Assembly: GCF_003063435.1 (NCBI RefSeq)
Contig: NZ_NESL01000002.1
Span: forward strand, 434,001-498,000
Direction: 5' to 3'
Origin: Limnohabitans sp. 2KL-1
GTDB taxonomy: Bacteria > Pseudomonadota > Gammaproteobacteria > Burkholderiales > Burkholderiaceae_C
DNA length: 64,000 nt
Below the pieces are notes generated by a model, which saw nothing but the letters and a program-made list of their open reading frames with translations, was not told the origin of the DNA and did no database searches. Of this stretch, positions 25,969-34,316 are shown one piece after another; the first letter of the stretch is position 1, and each line of letters opens with the position of its first letter. A program made the position numbers and the translations under genes.

Positions 25969-27321
25969 TCACGGCAACCCCGTGACCGGCAAAGGCCAGG
26001 ACACCGTCACACGCAAACCGCCCTGCTCGGCAGGGCTTTCCACCTTCACGTTCAGGCCATAGCTTTGCGCCAGCCGACGCACGATCGACCAACCCAAACC
26101 ACTGCCCTCGGCCTGGTTGCCCGGCACCCTGAAAAAACGATCGCCCAAACGTGCCATGTCAAATTCAGACATGCCCGGCCCATCGTCTTGCACCACCAGA
26201 CTGGGCACAGGCGACGCCAGCCACTGAACCTGAATGTGAGCGCCCTGAGGGCTGTAGCGCTGCGCATTGTCCACCAGGTTGCCCACCAAAACAGACACCA
26301 AACCAGGGGGCATGGACAAGACCAAGGCATCGGGGGCCTGCAAACTCAAGGTCTGCGCTTTGATTTCCGCACGGGGAGCCAACGCGGCCAGTGTGCTGCG
26401 CGTCTCAGAAACCACTTCGCACCGAGCCTGGCCATCGTGCACTTCGTCTGCACTGAGCCGGGACATTTGCAACAGCTGCGCCACCAAGCGTGTGGCGCGG
26501 TCGCAGCCTTGCAGCACAGCCTTCAAAGCAACCTGCAAATCCTCGCTGTGCTCGGCACCCTGCGCCACTTGCGCATGCATGCGAATGGCGGCGATCGGCG
26601 TGCGCAATTCATGCGCAGCATCGGCGTTGAAGCGGCGTTCGCTTTCCATCTGAAGCGCCATTTTTTCAAACAAACGGTTCAAGGCCTGCACCAGCGGTTG
26701 CACCTCCACAGAGACGGCGTCAACGTCCAGTTTTTCAAGCGAATGTGTATGACGCTGCGACACCGTTTGGCTCAAACTGCGCAAGGGTGACAGCGCATGA
26801 AACACGACCCACCAGATGAGCAAGGCCAGTGCCGGCAAACCCAGCAGCACCGGCCCCAGGGCCGAACGAAGCCCCGCCTCCAGGATGTCATTGCGGGCCG
26901 ATTGCAATTCGGCCACCACCACCCAGACATCTGCTGCGTTGCCTTGTGTCGCAAAAACGCGCCAGGCTGCATTCTCGTGCATAAAATCCGACACGCCCTC
27001 GCTGCCAAAGGGCGCCAAAGCCACGGAAGGCGCCAGCGCTGACTGCACGATCAACTGGTCTTCATGCCAGATCTGAAAGGCGACACGGGGCTGGTATTTG
27101 TGGAGGATGGGCGTGGTTGTGAAGTCATCTGCGTGACCGTCCCCGGTTTTGGCTGCCAGCAGTGCAGCGGTCTGCGCCAAATGAGCGTCCAGCAATTCGC
27201 TCAGCTCATGCTCGGTTTCCACCCACGTCATGACCAGGACCACCAACCAGACCAGGCCCGTGGTCAGCAGCAGGCTGACTGTCAAACGCCATTGCAGCGT
27301 GGCTTTGGACCAGATGCTCAT
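25969..27321 (-). CDS. sensor histidine kinase, QseC/TctE-like
   Basis: The product is 450 aa. TM1 spans about residues 12-33, a periplasmic domain about 34-155, TM2 about 156-176, then a HAMP-like segment and HisKA FNADAAHELRTPIAAI with His237. ATP-binding motifs follow: NLVDNAQRYSPQG, VQDDGPGM and GSGLGWSIVRRL. The start overlaps the stop of the upstream response regulator by four bases. No target gene is evident; the flanking transport genes make organic-acid sensing possible but unproven. Confidence 0.88.
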   Translation of the reverse strand: MSIWSKATLQWRLTVSLLLTTGLVWLVVLVMTWVETEHELSELLDAHLAQTAALLAAKTGDGHADDFTTTPILHKYQPRVAFQIWHEDQLIVQSALAPSVALAPFGSEGVSDFMHENAAWRVFATQGNAADVWVVVAELQSARNDILEAGLRSALGPVLLGLPALALLIWWVVFHALSPLRSLSQTVSQRHTHSLEKLDVDAVSVEVQPLVQALNRLFEKMALQMESERRFNADAAHELRTPIAAIRMHAQVAQGAEHSEDLQVALKAVLQGCDRATRLVAQLLQMSRLSADEVHDGQARCEVVSETRSTLAALAPRAEIKAQTLSLQAPDALVLSMPPGLVSVLVGNLVDNAQRYSPQGAHIQVQWLASPVPSLVVQDDGPGMSEFDMARLGDRFFRVPGNQAEGSGLGWSIVRRLAQSYGLNVKVESPAEQGGLRVTVSWPLPVTGLP

Positions 27322-28016
27322 GCCACAACACCGCTCACATCGACGGGATCTGGCTGGATGTTTTTGGGCATCACGTAGCCCACGCCACGCAAGGTCTCGA
27401 TCACATCCGAGCGTAATTTTTTACGCAAATGGTAGATGTGCACCTCCACCGTGTTGCTGCTCACTTCGGCGCCCCACTGGTACAGATGCTCCTCAATTCT
27501 TGAACGCGTCAGCACACGCCCCAGGTTGAGCATGAAAATTTGCAGAATTTCGTATTCGCGTTGGGACAGGTCCACAGGGCGACCGCACCAACTGACCTGT
27601 CGTGCAGACAGGTCCATGCGCAAGGCACCCGCCTCCAACGCGGGCTCGGCCACACCGTGCGCCCGGCGCACCAAGGCGCGCAAACGGGCAGCAAGCTCCA
27701 GCAAATCCACCGGCTTGACCAGGTAGTCATCGGCCCCGGCATCCAACCCGGCAATGCGATCGGGCACGCCGTCGCGTGCGGTCAAGATCAACACAGGGGT
27801 CGTGACTTTTTGACGCCGCACCGCCACCAGACACTGCATGCCATCTTGGCGTGGCAAGCCCAGGTCCAGAACAGCGGCCTCGTAGACGCCCGTCAGCAAC
27901 TCGCGCTCGGCCGCGACACCGTCACGCACCCAGTCAATTTGAAAACCTTGCTGCTGCAAACCGGCCTTGAGACCCGAGCCCAGCAATTCATCATCTTCAG
28001 CCAATAAAACGCGCAT
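27318..28016 (-). CDS. OmpR-family response regulator
   Basis: The product is 232 aa. Receiver motifs are AEDDE (residues 6-10), Asp51 in VLDLGLPRQDG and Lys in LVKPVD; the winged helix contains SQREYEILQIFMLNLGRVLTRSRIEEHLY and EVHIYHLRKKLRSDVIETLRGVGYVMPK. It is the partner of the overlapping kinase gene. It is a paralogue of the regulator at 15790, but the two need not share targets. Confidence 0.9.
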   Translation of the reverse strand: MRVLLAEDDELLGSGLKAGLQQQGFQIDWVRDGVAAERELLTGVYEAAVLDLGLPRQDGMQCLVAVRRQKVTTPVLILTARDGVPDRIAGLDAGADDYLVKPVDLLELAARLRALVRRAHGVAEPALEAGALRMDLSARQVSWCGRPVDLSQREYEILQIFMLNLGRVLTRSRIEEHLYQWGAEVSSNTVEVHIYHLRKKLRSDVIETLRGVGYVMPKNIQPDPVDVSGVVA

Positions 28017-28176
28017 TTACAGTGCCTGTGTGGGTGTTCTGAAAGTCAATCGTCGCCACAACAGTGGCCCGCCAAATCGACCGCACGAACATCTTTGTGT
28101 TCATGTGCATCCGCCCCCCTTTGAAACCATATCACGGATGCCCATCACCGCCTGAGCGGCTCATGTTGAATGCCAA

Positions 28177-28788
28177 TCAACCCACCATGCCAATGGCAGC
28201 GTCCAGGTAGATTTGCACGCCCACCAGATCCACCGTGCCGGTCGAAGCATCCACAAATCCGGCACCGGCCTCGCCCTCGGCAATCCGTGTCCAGACACCA
28301 TCTTGGTTGTCATCGCGGAACAATTCGAACTCAACGCCATCGCGCTCTTGCTCGGTCTTTACCACGTAATCCACCCCGTCCAGCGACACCACGGTGAAGG
28401 CTTCGTCCTGATCGATCCCCACAAGCTTCCAGATGCCTTTGCTCAGTTCGTAATCGGCCGTGACCTGACCCGAAGCATCGAAGCTGAACTTGTGCTTTTC
28501 CAGTTGAGCTGCCGTCGCCGTTGAAGTGGCCACCTGGATTTCGAAGGCTTGCTGAAACAAGCCATCACCGTCCTGATCTTCAAACACGGAAGTCTTGGCA
28601 AACCCTTTGCTCAATTTGCTCTGCGTGACAGACAACACGCCCGTCAGGCCTGAATCGTTGAGGCCCGTTTCGACTTCAAACGTGCTGCCCAGTGTTTTCT
28701 GCAATTTGGTTTTATAGCGCTCGACTTCCCACATTTGGAGAACCGACGTGTTGTTGACATCGAATTGAAACTTGTACAAATCAGACAT
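28177..28788 (-). CDS. hypothetical protein with Asp-rich EF-hand-like loops
   Basis: The product is 203 aa from the ATG at 28788, which follows AAGGA. I do not recognise a family. There is no signal peptide or membrane segment. The chain looks beta-rich with two acidic loops, FEDQDGDGLFQQ and FRDDNQDGVWTR, that resemble calcium-binding DxDxDG loops of EF-hand or dockerin type and recur about 85 residues apart, hinting at a duplicated unit. It stands alone between the two-component system and the MarR gene. It could be a secreted or surface protein exported without a classical signal, but nothing here shows that. Confidence 0.65.
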   Translation of the reverse strand: MSDLYKFQFDVNNTSVLQMWEVERYKTKLQKTLGSTFEVETGLNDSGLTGVLSVTQSKLSKGFAKTSVFEDQDGDGLFQQAFEIQVATSTATAAQLEKHKFSFDASGQVTADYELSKGIWKLVGIDQDEAFTVVSLDGVDYVVKTEQERDGVEFELFRDDNQDGVWTRIAEGEAGAGFVDASTGTVDLVGVQIYLDAAIGMVG

Positions 28789-28958
28789 GGTGCATTCCTT
28801 CATTTCATTGAACATTGAGGTACAGATGCGCGTTCAACACATCTGATCCTGAGTATGTCCAGCCATTCTGAAGAGCAGATGAAGACCGTCACGGTTTGCC
28901 GAGTACCCCGTTGCTCAGGCCCGGGTGTGCATCACCATCACATGCCCGGCCAAAAAAC

Positions 28959-29459
28959 TCAGTCCTCCGTGGAAAGCTCATCTTCTGGCAGCGCGTGGTC
29001 GATTTTTTCCATGTTGTCCAGCAGCTTCAAAAAGTAATGCAGGGTATGGGCCATGTCGCCCATTGAAAAATCCTGCAGGGCCTGCTCGTAGTAGGCCTTG
29101 ATCTTGGGTTGCGCCAGGTCCATCCAGATGTGACGACCCGACTCGGTCATGACCACCAGCCGTGAGCGGCGATCGCGCCCGTCCGTGCTCATCTCGATGT
29201 GGCCGTCACGCGTCATGCGGGTGATCAGGCCCGACAGGTTCTGCCGGCTGACCATGAGGTAACGCGCCAACTCGCCCACCCCCATGCCTTGCGCCGCCTC
29301 GGGCCGCGACAGCGCCCCCAGCACCGCCCATTGTTGCGTGGTCAAGCCTTCTTCCTGCACCGCCCGGCTGCCGGTTTTATGCAACATATTGGCACATTGA
29401 TACAGCTTGAAAAAAATCCGGTTCGCCAGTTCCATGCGTGCGTCTTTGGTTTGTGACAT
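28959..29459 (-). CDS. badR: MarR-family regulator, BadR-like
   Basis: The product is 166 aa, a winged-helix MarR protein: LTTQQWAVLGALSRPEAAQGMGVGELARYLMVSRQNLSGLITRMTRDGHIEM carries the recognition helix, and DGRDRRSRLVVMTESG the wing. It is divergent from badH. In Rhodopseudomonas palustris the MarR protein BadR represses the cyclohexanecarboxylate genes and responds to a CoA intermediate; the same neighbourhood supports that role here. A palindrome in the divergent promoter recurs before aliB 16 kb away. The ATG at 29459 has no Shine-Dalgarno; a second ATG at 29435 is possible. Confidence 0.82.
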   Translation of the reverse strand: MSQTKDARMELANRIFFKLYQCANMLHKTGSRAVQEEGLTTQQWAVLGALSRPEAAQGMGVGELARYLMVSRQNLSGLITRMTRDGHIEMSTDGRDRRSRLVVMTESGRHIWMDLAQPKIKAYYEQALQDFSMGDMAHTLHYFLKLLDNMEKIDHALPEDELSTED

Positions 29460-29465
29460 AGGGTA

Positions 29466-29476
29466 AACGATAGGTT
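29466..29476. promoter_or_regulatory. AACGATAGGTT motif at the badR 5' end
   Basis: AACGATAGGTT lies seven bases before the badR start codon and reappears as AACCATAGGTT, within a perfect inverted repeat, at 45575-45585 before aliB. It may be a second regulatory element common to the two promoters. Confidence 0.3.
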
Positions 29477-29528
29477 ATTGAACACCAGAAGGTCTTGATG
29501 GGGAATATGGATAAACCCTAGAATACGT

Positions 29529-29540
29529 CAACATGTTGTC
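29529..29540. promoter_or_regulatory. candidate BadR operator, badR/badH promoter
   Basis: CAACATGTTG is a perfect palindrome at 29529-29538 and continues as TC, so the right half reads ATGTTGTC. Compared with AATATGTTGTC at 45496 the sequence AACATGTTGTC (29530-29540) differs at one position. It lies between the divergent badR and badH genes, about 55 bases before badH. Confidence 0.6.
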
Positions 29541-29592
29541 ATATGTGCAGCAAGCTGGATTCACCACCCCATTTCAATTCACGGAGAAAGAC

Positions 29593-30360
29593 ATGAAAGA
29601 CCTCAACGGAAAAACCATCATTGTGACCGGCGGCGGCGGCGGCATCGGCGGGGCCACCAGCCGACGCTTTGCCGCTGAAGGTGCCAAAGTGGCCGTGTTC
29701 GACATGAACCTGGCCGGTGCCCAAAAAGTGGCCGACGAGATCCAGGCCGCAGGCGGTAGCGCTGCAGCCTTCGAATGCAACATCACTGACCGCACCCAGG
29801 TGGACGCTGCCGTGGCAGCGGCCGAAGCCCAGCTCGGCCCCATCGATGTGCTGGTCAACAACGCGGGTTGGGACATCTTCAAGCCTTTCACCAAAACCGT
29901 GCCGGCCGAGTGGGACAAGCTGATCGCCATCAACCTGACAGGCGCTTTGCACATGCACCACGCCGTGTTGCCCGGCATGGTGGCGCGCGGTGGTGGCCGC
30001 ATCGTCAACATCGCGTCCGACGCGGCCCGTGGCGGCTCGTCAGGCGAAGCCGTTTACGCCGCTTGCAAGGGCGGACTGGTCGCACTGTCCAAAACCCTGG
30101 CACGCGAGCACGCCCGCCACAACATCACCGTCAACGTGGTCTGCCCCGGCCCGACCGACACGGCCTTGCTGGCCGGTTTTGCCGAAGGCGCGTCCAACCC
30201 CGACAAGCTGATGGACGCCTTCAAAAAGGCCATCCCGCTGGGCCGTTTGGGCCAGCCCGACGATCTGGCCGGTGCCATCGTCTTCCTGAGCAGCGGCGAC
30301 GCTTCCTTCATCACCGGCCAGGTCCTCAGCGTGTCTGGTGGCTTGACGATGCACGGCTGA
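29593..30360 (+). CDS. badH: 2-hydroxycyclohexanecarboxyl-CoA dehydrogenase
   Basis: The product is 255 aa, a short-chain dehydrogenase. GGAGAAAGAC precedes the ATG at 29593. The cofactor loop is VTGGGGGIGGATSRRF (residues 11-26), the NNAG motif continues as NNAGWDIFKPFTKT, and the catalytic Tyr155 and Lys159 lie in VYAACKGG. The NNAGWDIFKPFTKT and CPGPTDTALL segments match BadH as I remember it from R. palustris. It oxidises 2-hydroxycyclohexanecarboxyl-CoA to the 2-keto ester with NAD. badI follows immediately. Confidence 0.9.
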   Translation: MKDLNGKTIIVTGGGGGIGGATSRRFAAEGAKVAVFDMNLAGAQKVADEIQAAGGSAAAFECNITDRTQVDAAVAAAEAQLGPIDVLVNNAGWDIFKPFTKTVPAEWDKLIAINLTGALHMHHAVLPGMVARGGGRIVNIASDAARGGSSGEAVYAACKGGLVALSKTLAREHARHNITVNVVCPGPTDTALLAGFAEGASNPDKLMDAFKKAIPLGRLGQPDDLAGAIVFLSSGDASFITGQVLSVSGGLTMHG

Positions 30361-30391
30361 TCGGCCGACCTCAACCCTTTTGGAGAATCCC

Positions 30392-31174
30392 ATGCAATTC
30401 GAAGACATCCTGTACGAAAACCGCAACGGCGTGGCCTGGATCACGATCAACCGCCCCGACAAGATGAACGCCTTTCGCGGCACCACCTGCGACGAGATCA
30501 TCAAGGCCCTGAACAAGGCGGGCTACGACCGCGACATCGGCTGCATCGTGCTGGCCGGTGCCGGTGACCGTGCTTTTTGCACAGGCGGCGACCAGTCGGC
30601 CCACGACGGCAACTACGACGGTCGGGGCACCATCGGCCTGCCCATGGAAGAGTTGCACACGGCGATTCGCGACGTGCCCAAGCCCGTGATAGCACGAGTG
30701 CAAGGCTTTGCAATTGGTGGTGGCAACGTGCTTTGCACCATCTGCGACCTGACGATTTGCTCGGACAAAGCCATCTTCGGCCAGGTCGGCCCCAAGATGG
30801 GTTCGGTCGATCCCGGCTACGGCACCGCCTTTTTGGCGCGGGTGGTGGGCGAGAAGAAGGCCCGCGAAATCTGGTACCTCAACAAGCGCTATTCCGGTCA
30901 AGAGGCCGTTGACATGGGCCTGGCCAACATCTGCGTGCCACACGAGCAACTCGACGCCACCGTGCAGGAGTGGGCAGAAACCATCTGCGAGCGCAGTCCC
31001 ACGGCGATTGCGATTGCCAAGCGCAGCTTCAACATGGACACCGCCCACCAATCCGGCATTGCCGGTTTGGGCATGTACGCGCTCAAGCTGTACTACGACA
31101 CCGAAGAGTCGCGCGAAGGCGTGAAGGCCTTGCAAGAAAGACGCAAGCCCGAGTTCCGCAAGTACGCCAAATAA
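30392..31174 (+). CDS. badI: 2-ketocyclohexanecarboxyl-CoA hydrolase
   Basis: The product is 260 aa, a crotonase-fold enzyme related to MenB. I start at the ATG at 30392, which follows GGAGAATCCC. AFCTGGDQSAHDGNYDGRGTIGLPMEELH and QVGPKMGSVDPGYGTAFLARVVGEKKAREIWY are close to BadI; the last segment carries the MenB-like Tyr. The enzyme opens the ring of 2-ketocyclohexanecarboxyl-CoA hydrolytically to give pimeloyl-CoA, the committed ring-cleavage step of cyclohexanecarboxylate breakdown. It is co-transcribed with badH. Confidence 0.92.
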   Translation: MQFEDILYENRNGVAWITINRPDKMNAFRGTTCDEIIKALNKAGYDRDIGCIVLAGAGDRAFCTGGDQSAHDGNYDGRGTIGLPMEELHTAIRDVPKPVIARVQGFAIGGGNVLCTICDLTICSDKAIFGQVGPKMGSVDPGYGTAFLARVVGEKKAREIWYLNKRYSGQEAVDMGLANICVPHEQLDATVQEWAETICERSPTAIAIAKRSFNMDTAHQSGIAGLGMYALKLYYDTEESREGVKALQERRKPEFRKYAK

Positions 31175-31198
31175 GAACTGGATCTGAGACAACGCGTC

Positions 31199-33178
31199 AT
31201 GCAAGCCCAAGCCCTCAAGCCCACCGACGCCGTGTGGTGGCCCGACGCTGCCACGCTCGACAGCGCGAACCTCACACGTTTCATGCGCGCCCTGGGGGTG
31301 GACAGCTTCGAAGCGCTGAACCAACAAGCCAGCGCCGACCCGGCCGGTTTTCATGATGCGTTGATCCGTTTTCTGGACTACCGTTTCTACACGCCTTACA
31401 GCCAGGTGCTGGACACGAGTGAAGGCCTGCCCTTTGCCCGCTGGTGCGAGGGCGGCACCACCAACGTGGTGCTCAACTGCATCGACCGCTGGCGCGGCAC
31501 GCCGCGCTACACCCAGCCCGCGCTGATCTGGGAAGGCGAAGACGGCACGCAGACCACCCGCACGTTTGAAGACATCGACCGCGAAACCTGTCAGCTAGCC
31601 TGGGGCCTTCGCCAACTGGGCCTGGGCCGGGGCGACGTGGTGGGCATGTATTTGCCCAACCTGCCGCAGGCAGCCGCTGCCATGCTGGCCGTGGCCAAGA
31701 TCGGTGGCATCGTGTTGCCCATGTTCTCGGGCTTCGGGGCCGACGCCATCGCGCAACGCCTGCAAGACGGTCGCGCCAAAGCCCTGATCACGGTCGACGG
31801 CTCGCTGCGCCGCGGCAAGCCCATGTCGGCCAAGCCGGTGGTGGACGAAGCCTTGACGCATTGCCCCGGCGTGCAGCATGTGGTGGTGCTCAACCACCTG
31901 ACTACTGCCCACGGCTGGACCGAAGGCCGTGACCACTGGTGGCACGAGTTGGCCGCTGGCGCGCCACAAGATGTGCAAGCCGTGCCGACCGAGCAAATGC
32001 CGGCCGACGATCCGTTCCTCTTGATGTTCACCTCGGGCACCACCGGCAAGCCCAAAGGTGTGGTGCATTCGCACTGCGGCTTTCCGGTCAAGACCGCGCT
32101 CGACCTGTCGATCTGCATGGACCTGAAACCCGAGGATCGCTTCCTGTGGATGTCGGACATGGGCTGGCTGGTCGGCCCCATCCTGGTGTTTGGCGGCTTG
32201 CAGACCGGCGCCACCGTGGTGCTGGCCGAAGGCGCGCCCAACTACCCCGAACCGGACCGGCTGTGGCGGCTCATTGAGCGCCACCGCGTGAGCTACCTGG
32301 GCCTGGCACCCACCGTGGCGCGCTTGTCGATGTCCCTCGACACTGCGGCGCTGGACGCGCTGGACCTGAGCAGCCTGCGCGTGATCGTTTCCACGGGTGA
32401 ACCCTGGACGCCCGAAGCCTGGCACTGGACATTTGATCGCATTGGCCAACGCAAGGTGCCTCTGCTCAATTACTCGGGCGGCACCGAGATCGGCGGCATC
32501 CTCACCGGCACCGTGATCCACCCGCTCAAACCCTGCGCATTTGCGGGCGCGATTCCGGGCACCGGCGCCGATGTGGTGGATGCCGAAGGCCACAGCGTGG
32601 GCCAGGGCGTGACGGGCGAGCTGGTGATGCGCAGCCCCAGCATTGGCCTCACACGCGGGCTCTGGCACGACCGCGAACGCTATCTGGACAGTTATTGGTC
32701 GCGTCTGCCCCATCTGTGGGTGCATGGCGACTTTGCCAGCCGCGACGCCGATGGCATGTGGTACGTGCACGGCCGCTCCGACGACACCCTCAAGATTGCG
32801 GGCAAGCGCACCGGGCCGTCTGAAATCGAAGCCCCGCTGATGGGCACCGGCCTGCTGCAAGACGCCGCTGTGATCGGCGTGCCCGACCCGATCAAGGGCA
32901 CCGCAGTGTTGTGCGTTTGCGTGCCACGTCCGGACACTGAAGAAGCCAGCGCCGCCAAAACCTTGTCGGCCGCCGTGGTGGCGGGCTTGGGTGGTGCCTT
33001 CAAGCCTGCCCGCGTGGTTTTTGTGGCCGACCTGCCGCGCACCCGCAACATGAAAGTGATGCGCCGCGTGGTGCGCGCTGCCTGGCTGGGCGAAGACCCC
33101 GGCGACCTGAGCACCTTGGTCAACCCCGAAGCGGTGGCGGGTATCCGCGCCGCCTTGAGCGCCCAGGAACAGGCCTGA
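31199..33178 (+). CDS. acyl-CoA synthetase of the acetyl/acetoacetyl-CoA synthetase type
   Basis: The product is 659 aa, longer than the 549 aa AliA and with an ACS-type N-terminal domain. Motifs are LMFTSGTTGKPKGVVHSH (ATP loop), YSGGTEIGG, GDFASRDADGMWYVHGRSDDTLKIAGKRTGPSEIE and the C-terminal catalytic Lys in TRNMKVMRRVVR. The family activates short or branched carboxylic acids with ATP and CoA. It follows badI by 24 bases, so it should be induced with the pathway, yet aliA is present too. It may activate a different alicyclic acid or a downstream product; the substrate is open. Confidence 0.85.
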   Translation: MQAQALKPTDAVWWPDAATLDSANLTRFMRALGVDSFEALNQQASADPAGFHDALIRFLDYRFYTPYSQVLDTSEGLPFARWCEGGTTNVVLNCIDRWRGTPRYTQPALIWEGEDGTQTTRTFEDIDRETCQLAWGLRQLGLGRGDVVGMYLPNLPQAAAAMLAVAKIGGIVLPMFSGFGADAIAQRLQDGRAKALITVDGSLRRGKPMSAKPVVDEALTHCPGVQHVVVLNHLTTAHGWTEGRDHWWHELAAGAPQDVQAVPTEQMPADDPFLLMFTSGTTGKPKGVVHSHCGFPVKTALDLSICMDLKPEDRFLWMSDMGWLVGPILVFGGLQTGATVVLAEGAPNYPEPDRLWRLIERHRVSYLGLAPTVARLSMSLDTAALDALDLSSLRVIVSTGEPWTPEAWHWTFDRIGQRKVPLLNYSGGTEIGGILTGTVIHPLKPCAFAGAIPGTGADVVDAEGHSVGQGVTGELVMRSPSIGLTRGLWHDRERYLDSYWSRLPHLWVHGDFASRDADGMWYVHGRSDDTLKIAGKRTGPSEIEAPLMGTGLLQDAAVIGVPDPIKGTAVLCVCVPRPDTEEASAAKTLSAAVVAGLGGAFKPARVVFVADLPRTRNMKVMRRVVRAAWLGEDPGDLSTLVNPEAVAGIRAALSAQEQA

Positions 33179-33237
33179 TGCCCAAAGACCTGGCCTGCAG
33201 ACCTTTCAACCCTTCAGACAACAAAGAGACATTCACC

Positions 33238-34251
33238 ATGCGCCTGCACGACAACCGCCTCTCGTCAATGACACGCCGCGCACTCGGTCTGGGCACCGCT
33301 GCCATGCTGGCCACAGCCGCATGGCCCAGCTTCGCCCAAACGGCTGCCCCCACGGCTGCCTGGCCCACCAAACCCGTGCGGCTGGTGGTGGGTTTCGCCC
33401 CCGGTGGCGGCACCGATGTGATGTCGCATTCCCTGGCCCAGTGGCTGGGTGAATACACCGGCCAAAGCTTCGTGGTCGACAACAAACCCGGTGCCAGTGG
33501 CAACCTGAGCGCCAGCGAAGTGGCCCGCGCCGCGCCCGATGGCTACACCTTTCTGGTGGCCCCCACCTCGGTCGAAACCGCCAACCCGTTCCTGTTCAAA
33601 TCGAACGTCTTGCCCTCTCGCGACCTGTCACCGGTCATGGGCATCGGCCGCATGCAAATGTATGTGGTGGCCCGCCCCAACCTGGAAGCCAAAAACCTCA
33701 AGGAATTGGTGGCGCAGGCCAAGGCCCAACCGGGCAAGATGAACTACGCATCCTCCGGTGCCGCCACCCCGCCCCATCTGGCTGCCGAACTGTTCAAGCA
33801 AAGCACCGGCACCTTCATCGCGCACATCCCATATCGCGGCTCAGCCCCGGCCCTGCAGGATGTGTTGGCCGGCCAGGCCGACTTCGTGTTCGATCCGGGC
33901 ATTTCCTTCCCGCACATCCGAAGCGGCAAGGTCAAGTTGCTGGGCGTGGCCAGCGACCGCAAATCCACCTTCTTCCCTGATGCCCCGACCTATGCCGACA
34001 TGGGCATCAAGGGGGCCAGCCTGGACATCTGGTTTGGCATCTGGGCCCCGAAAAACGTGCCCGCGCCAGTGCTGGAACGCCTGACACGTGAACTGAACAA
34101 AGCCCTGGCCGTGCCCGCACTCAAAGAGCGCTTCAACAACCTGGGGGCAGAGCCCATCGCCCTGGACAACGCTGAATTCAAAAAACTCCTGCAGGACGAA
34201 AGCAAAACACTGTCGGCCCTGATCAAGGACCGCCACATCGTCGCCGACTAA
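33238..34251 (+). CDS. Bug/TctC-family binding protein of the alicyclic island
   Basis: The product is 337 aa from the ATG at 33238. A Tat-like or Sec signal (TRRALGLGTAAMLATAAWPSFAQ) precedes WPTKPVRLVVGFAPGGGTDVMSHSLAQWL and DNKPGASGNLSASEVARAAPDGYTFLVAPTS, the classic Bug signature. It would bind a carboxylate in the periplasm. It lies inside the badHI operon, so cyclohexanecarboxylate or a relative is a plausible ligand; no TctA/TctB genes are present. A full ABC importer is encoded downstream, giving two candidate uptake routes. Confidence 0.87.
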   Translation: MRLHDNRLSSMTRRALGLGTAAMLATAAWPSFAQTAAPTAAWPTKPVRLVVGFAPGGGTDVMSHSLAQWLGEYTGQSFVVDNKPGASGNLSASEVARAAPDGYTFLVAPTSVETANPFLFKSNVLPSRDLSPVMGIGRMQMYVVARPNLEAKNLKELVAQAKAQPGKMNYASSGAATPPHLAAELFKQSTGTFIAHIPYRGSAPALQDVLAGQADFVFDPGISFPHIRSGKVKLLGVASDRKSTFFPDAPTYADMGIKGASLDIWFGIWAPKNVPAPVLERLTRELNKALAVPALKERFNNLGAEPIALDNAEFKKLLQDESKTLSALIKDRHIVAD

Positions 34252-34316
34252 AGCCTGCGCACCTGACCGCCCCACCCTGTGTGCGGCCCCCCTTACCTGA
34301 AATCCGTCAACACACC

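Noticed and set aside
28928-28945. CATCACCATCAC run read as a His tag-like peptide
   Set aside because: It lies in an intergenic region with no supported gene.
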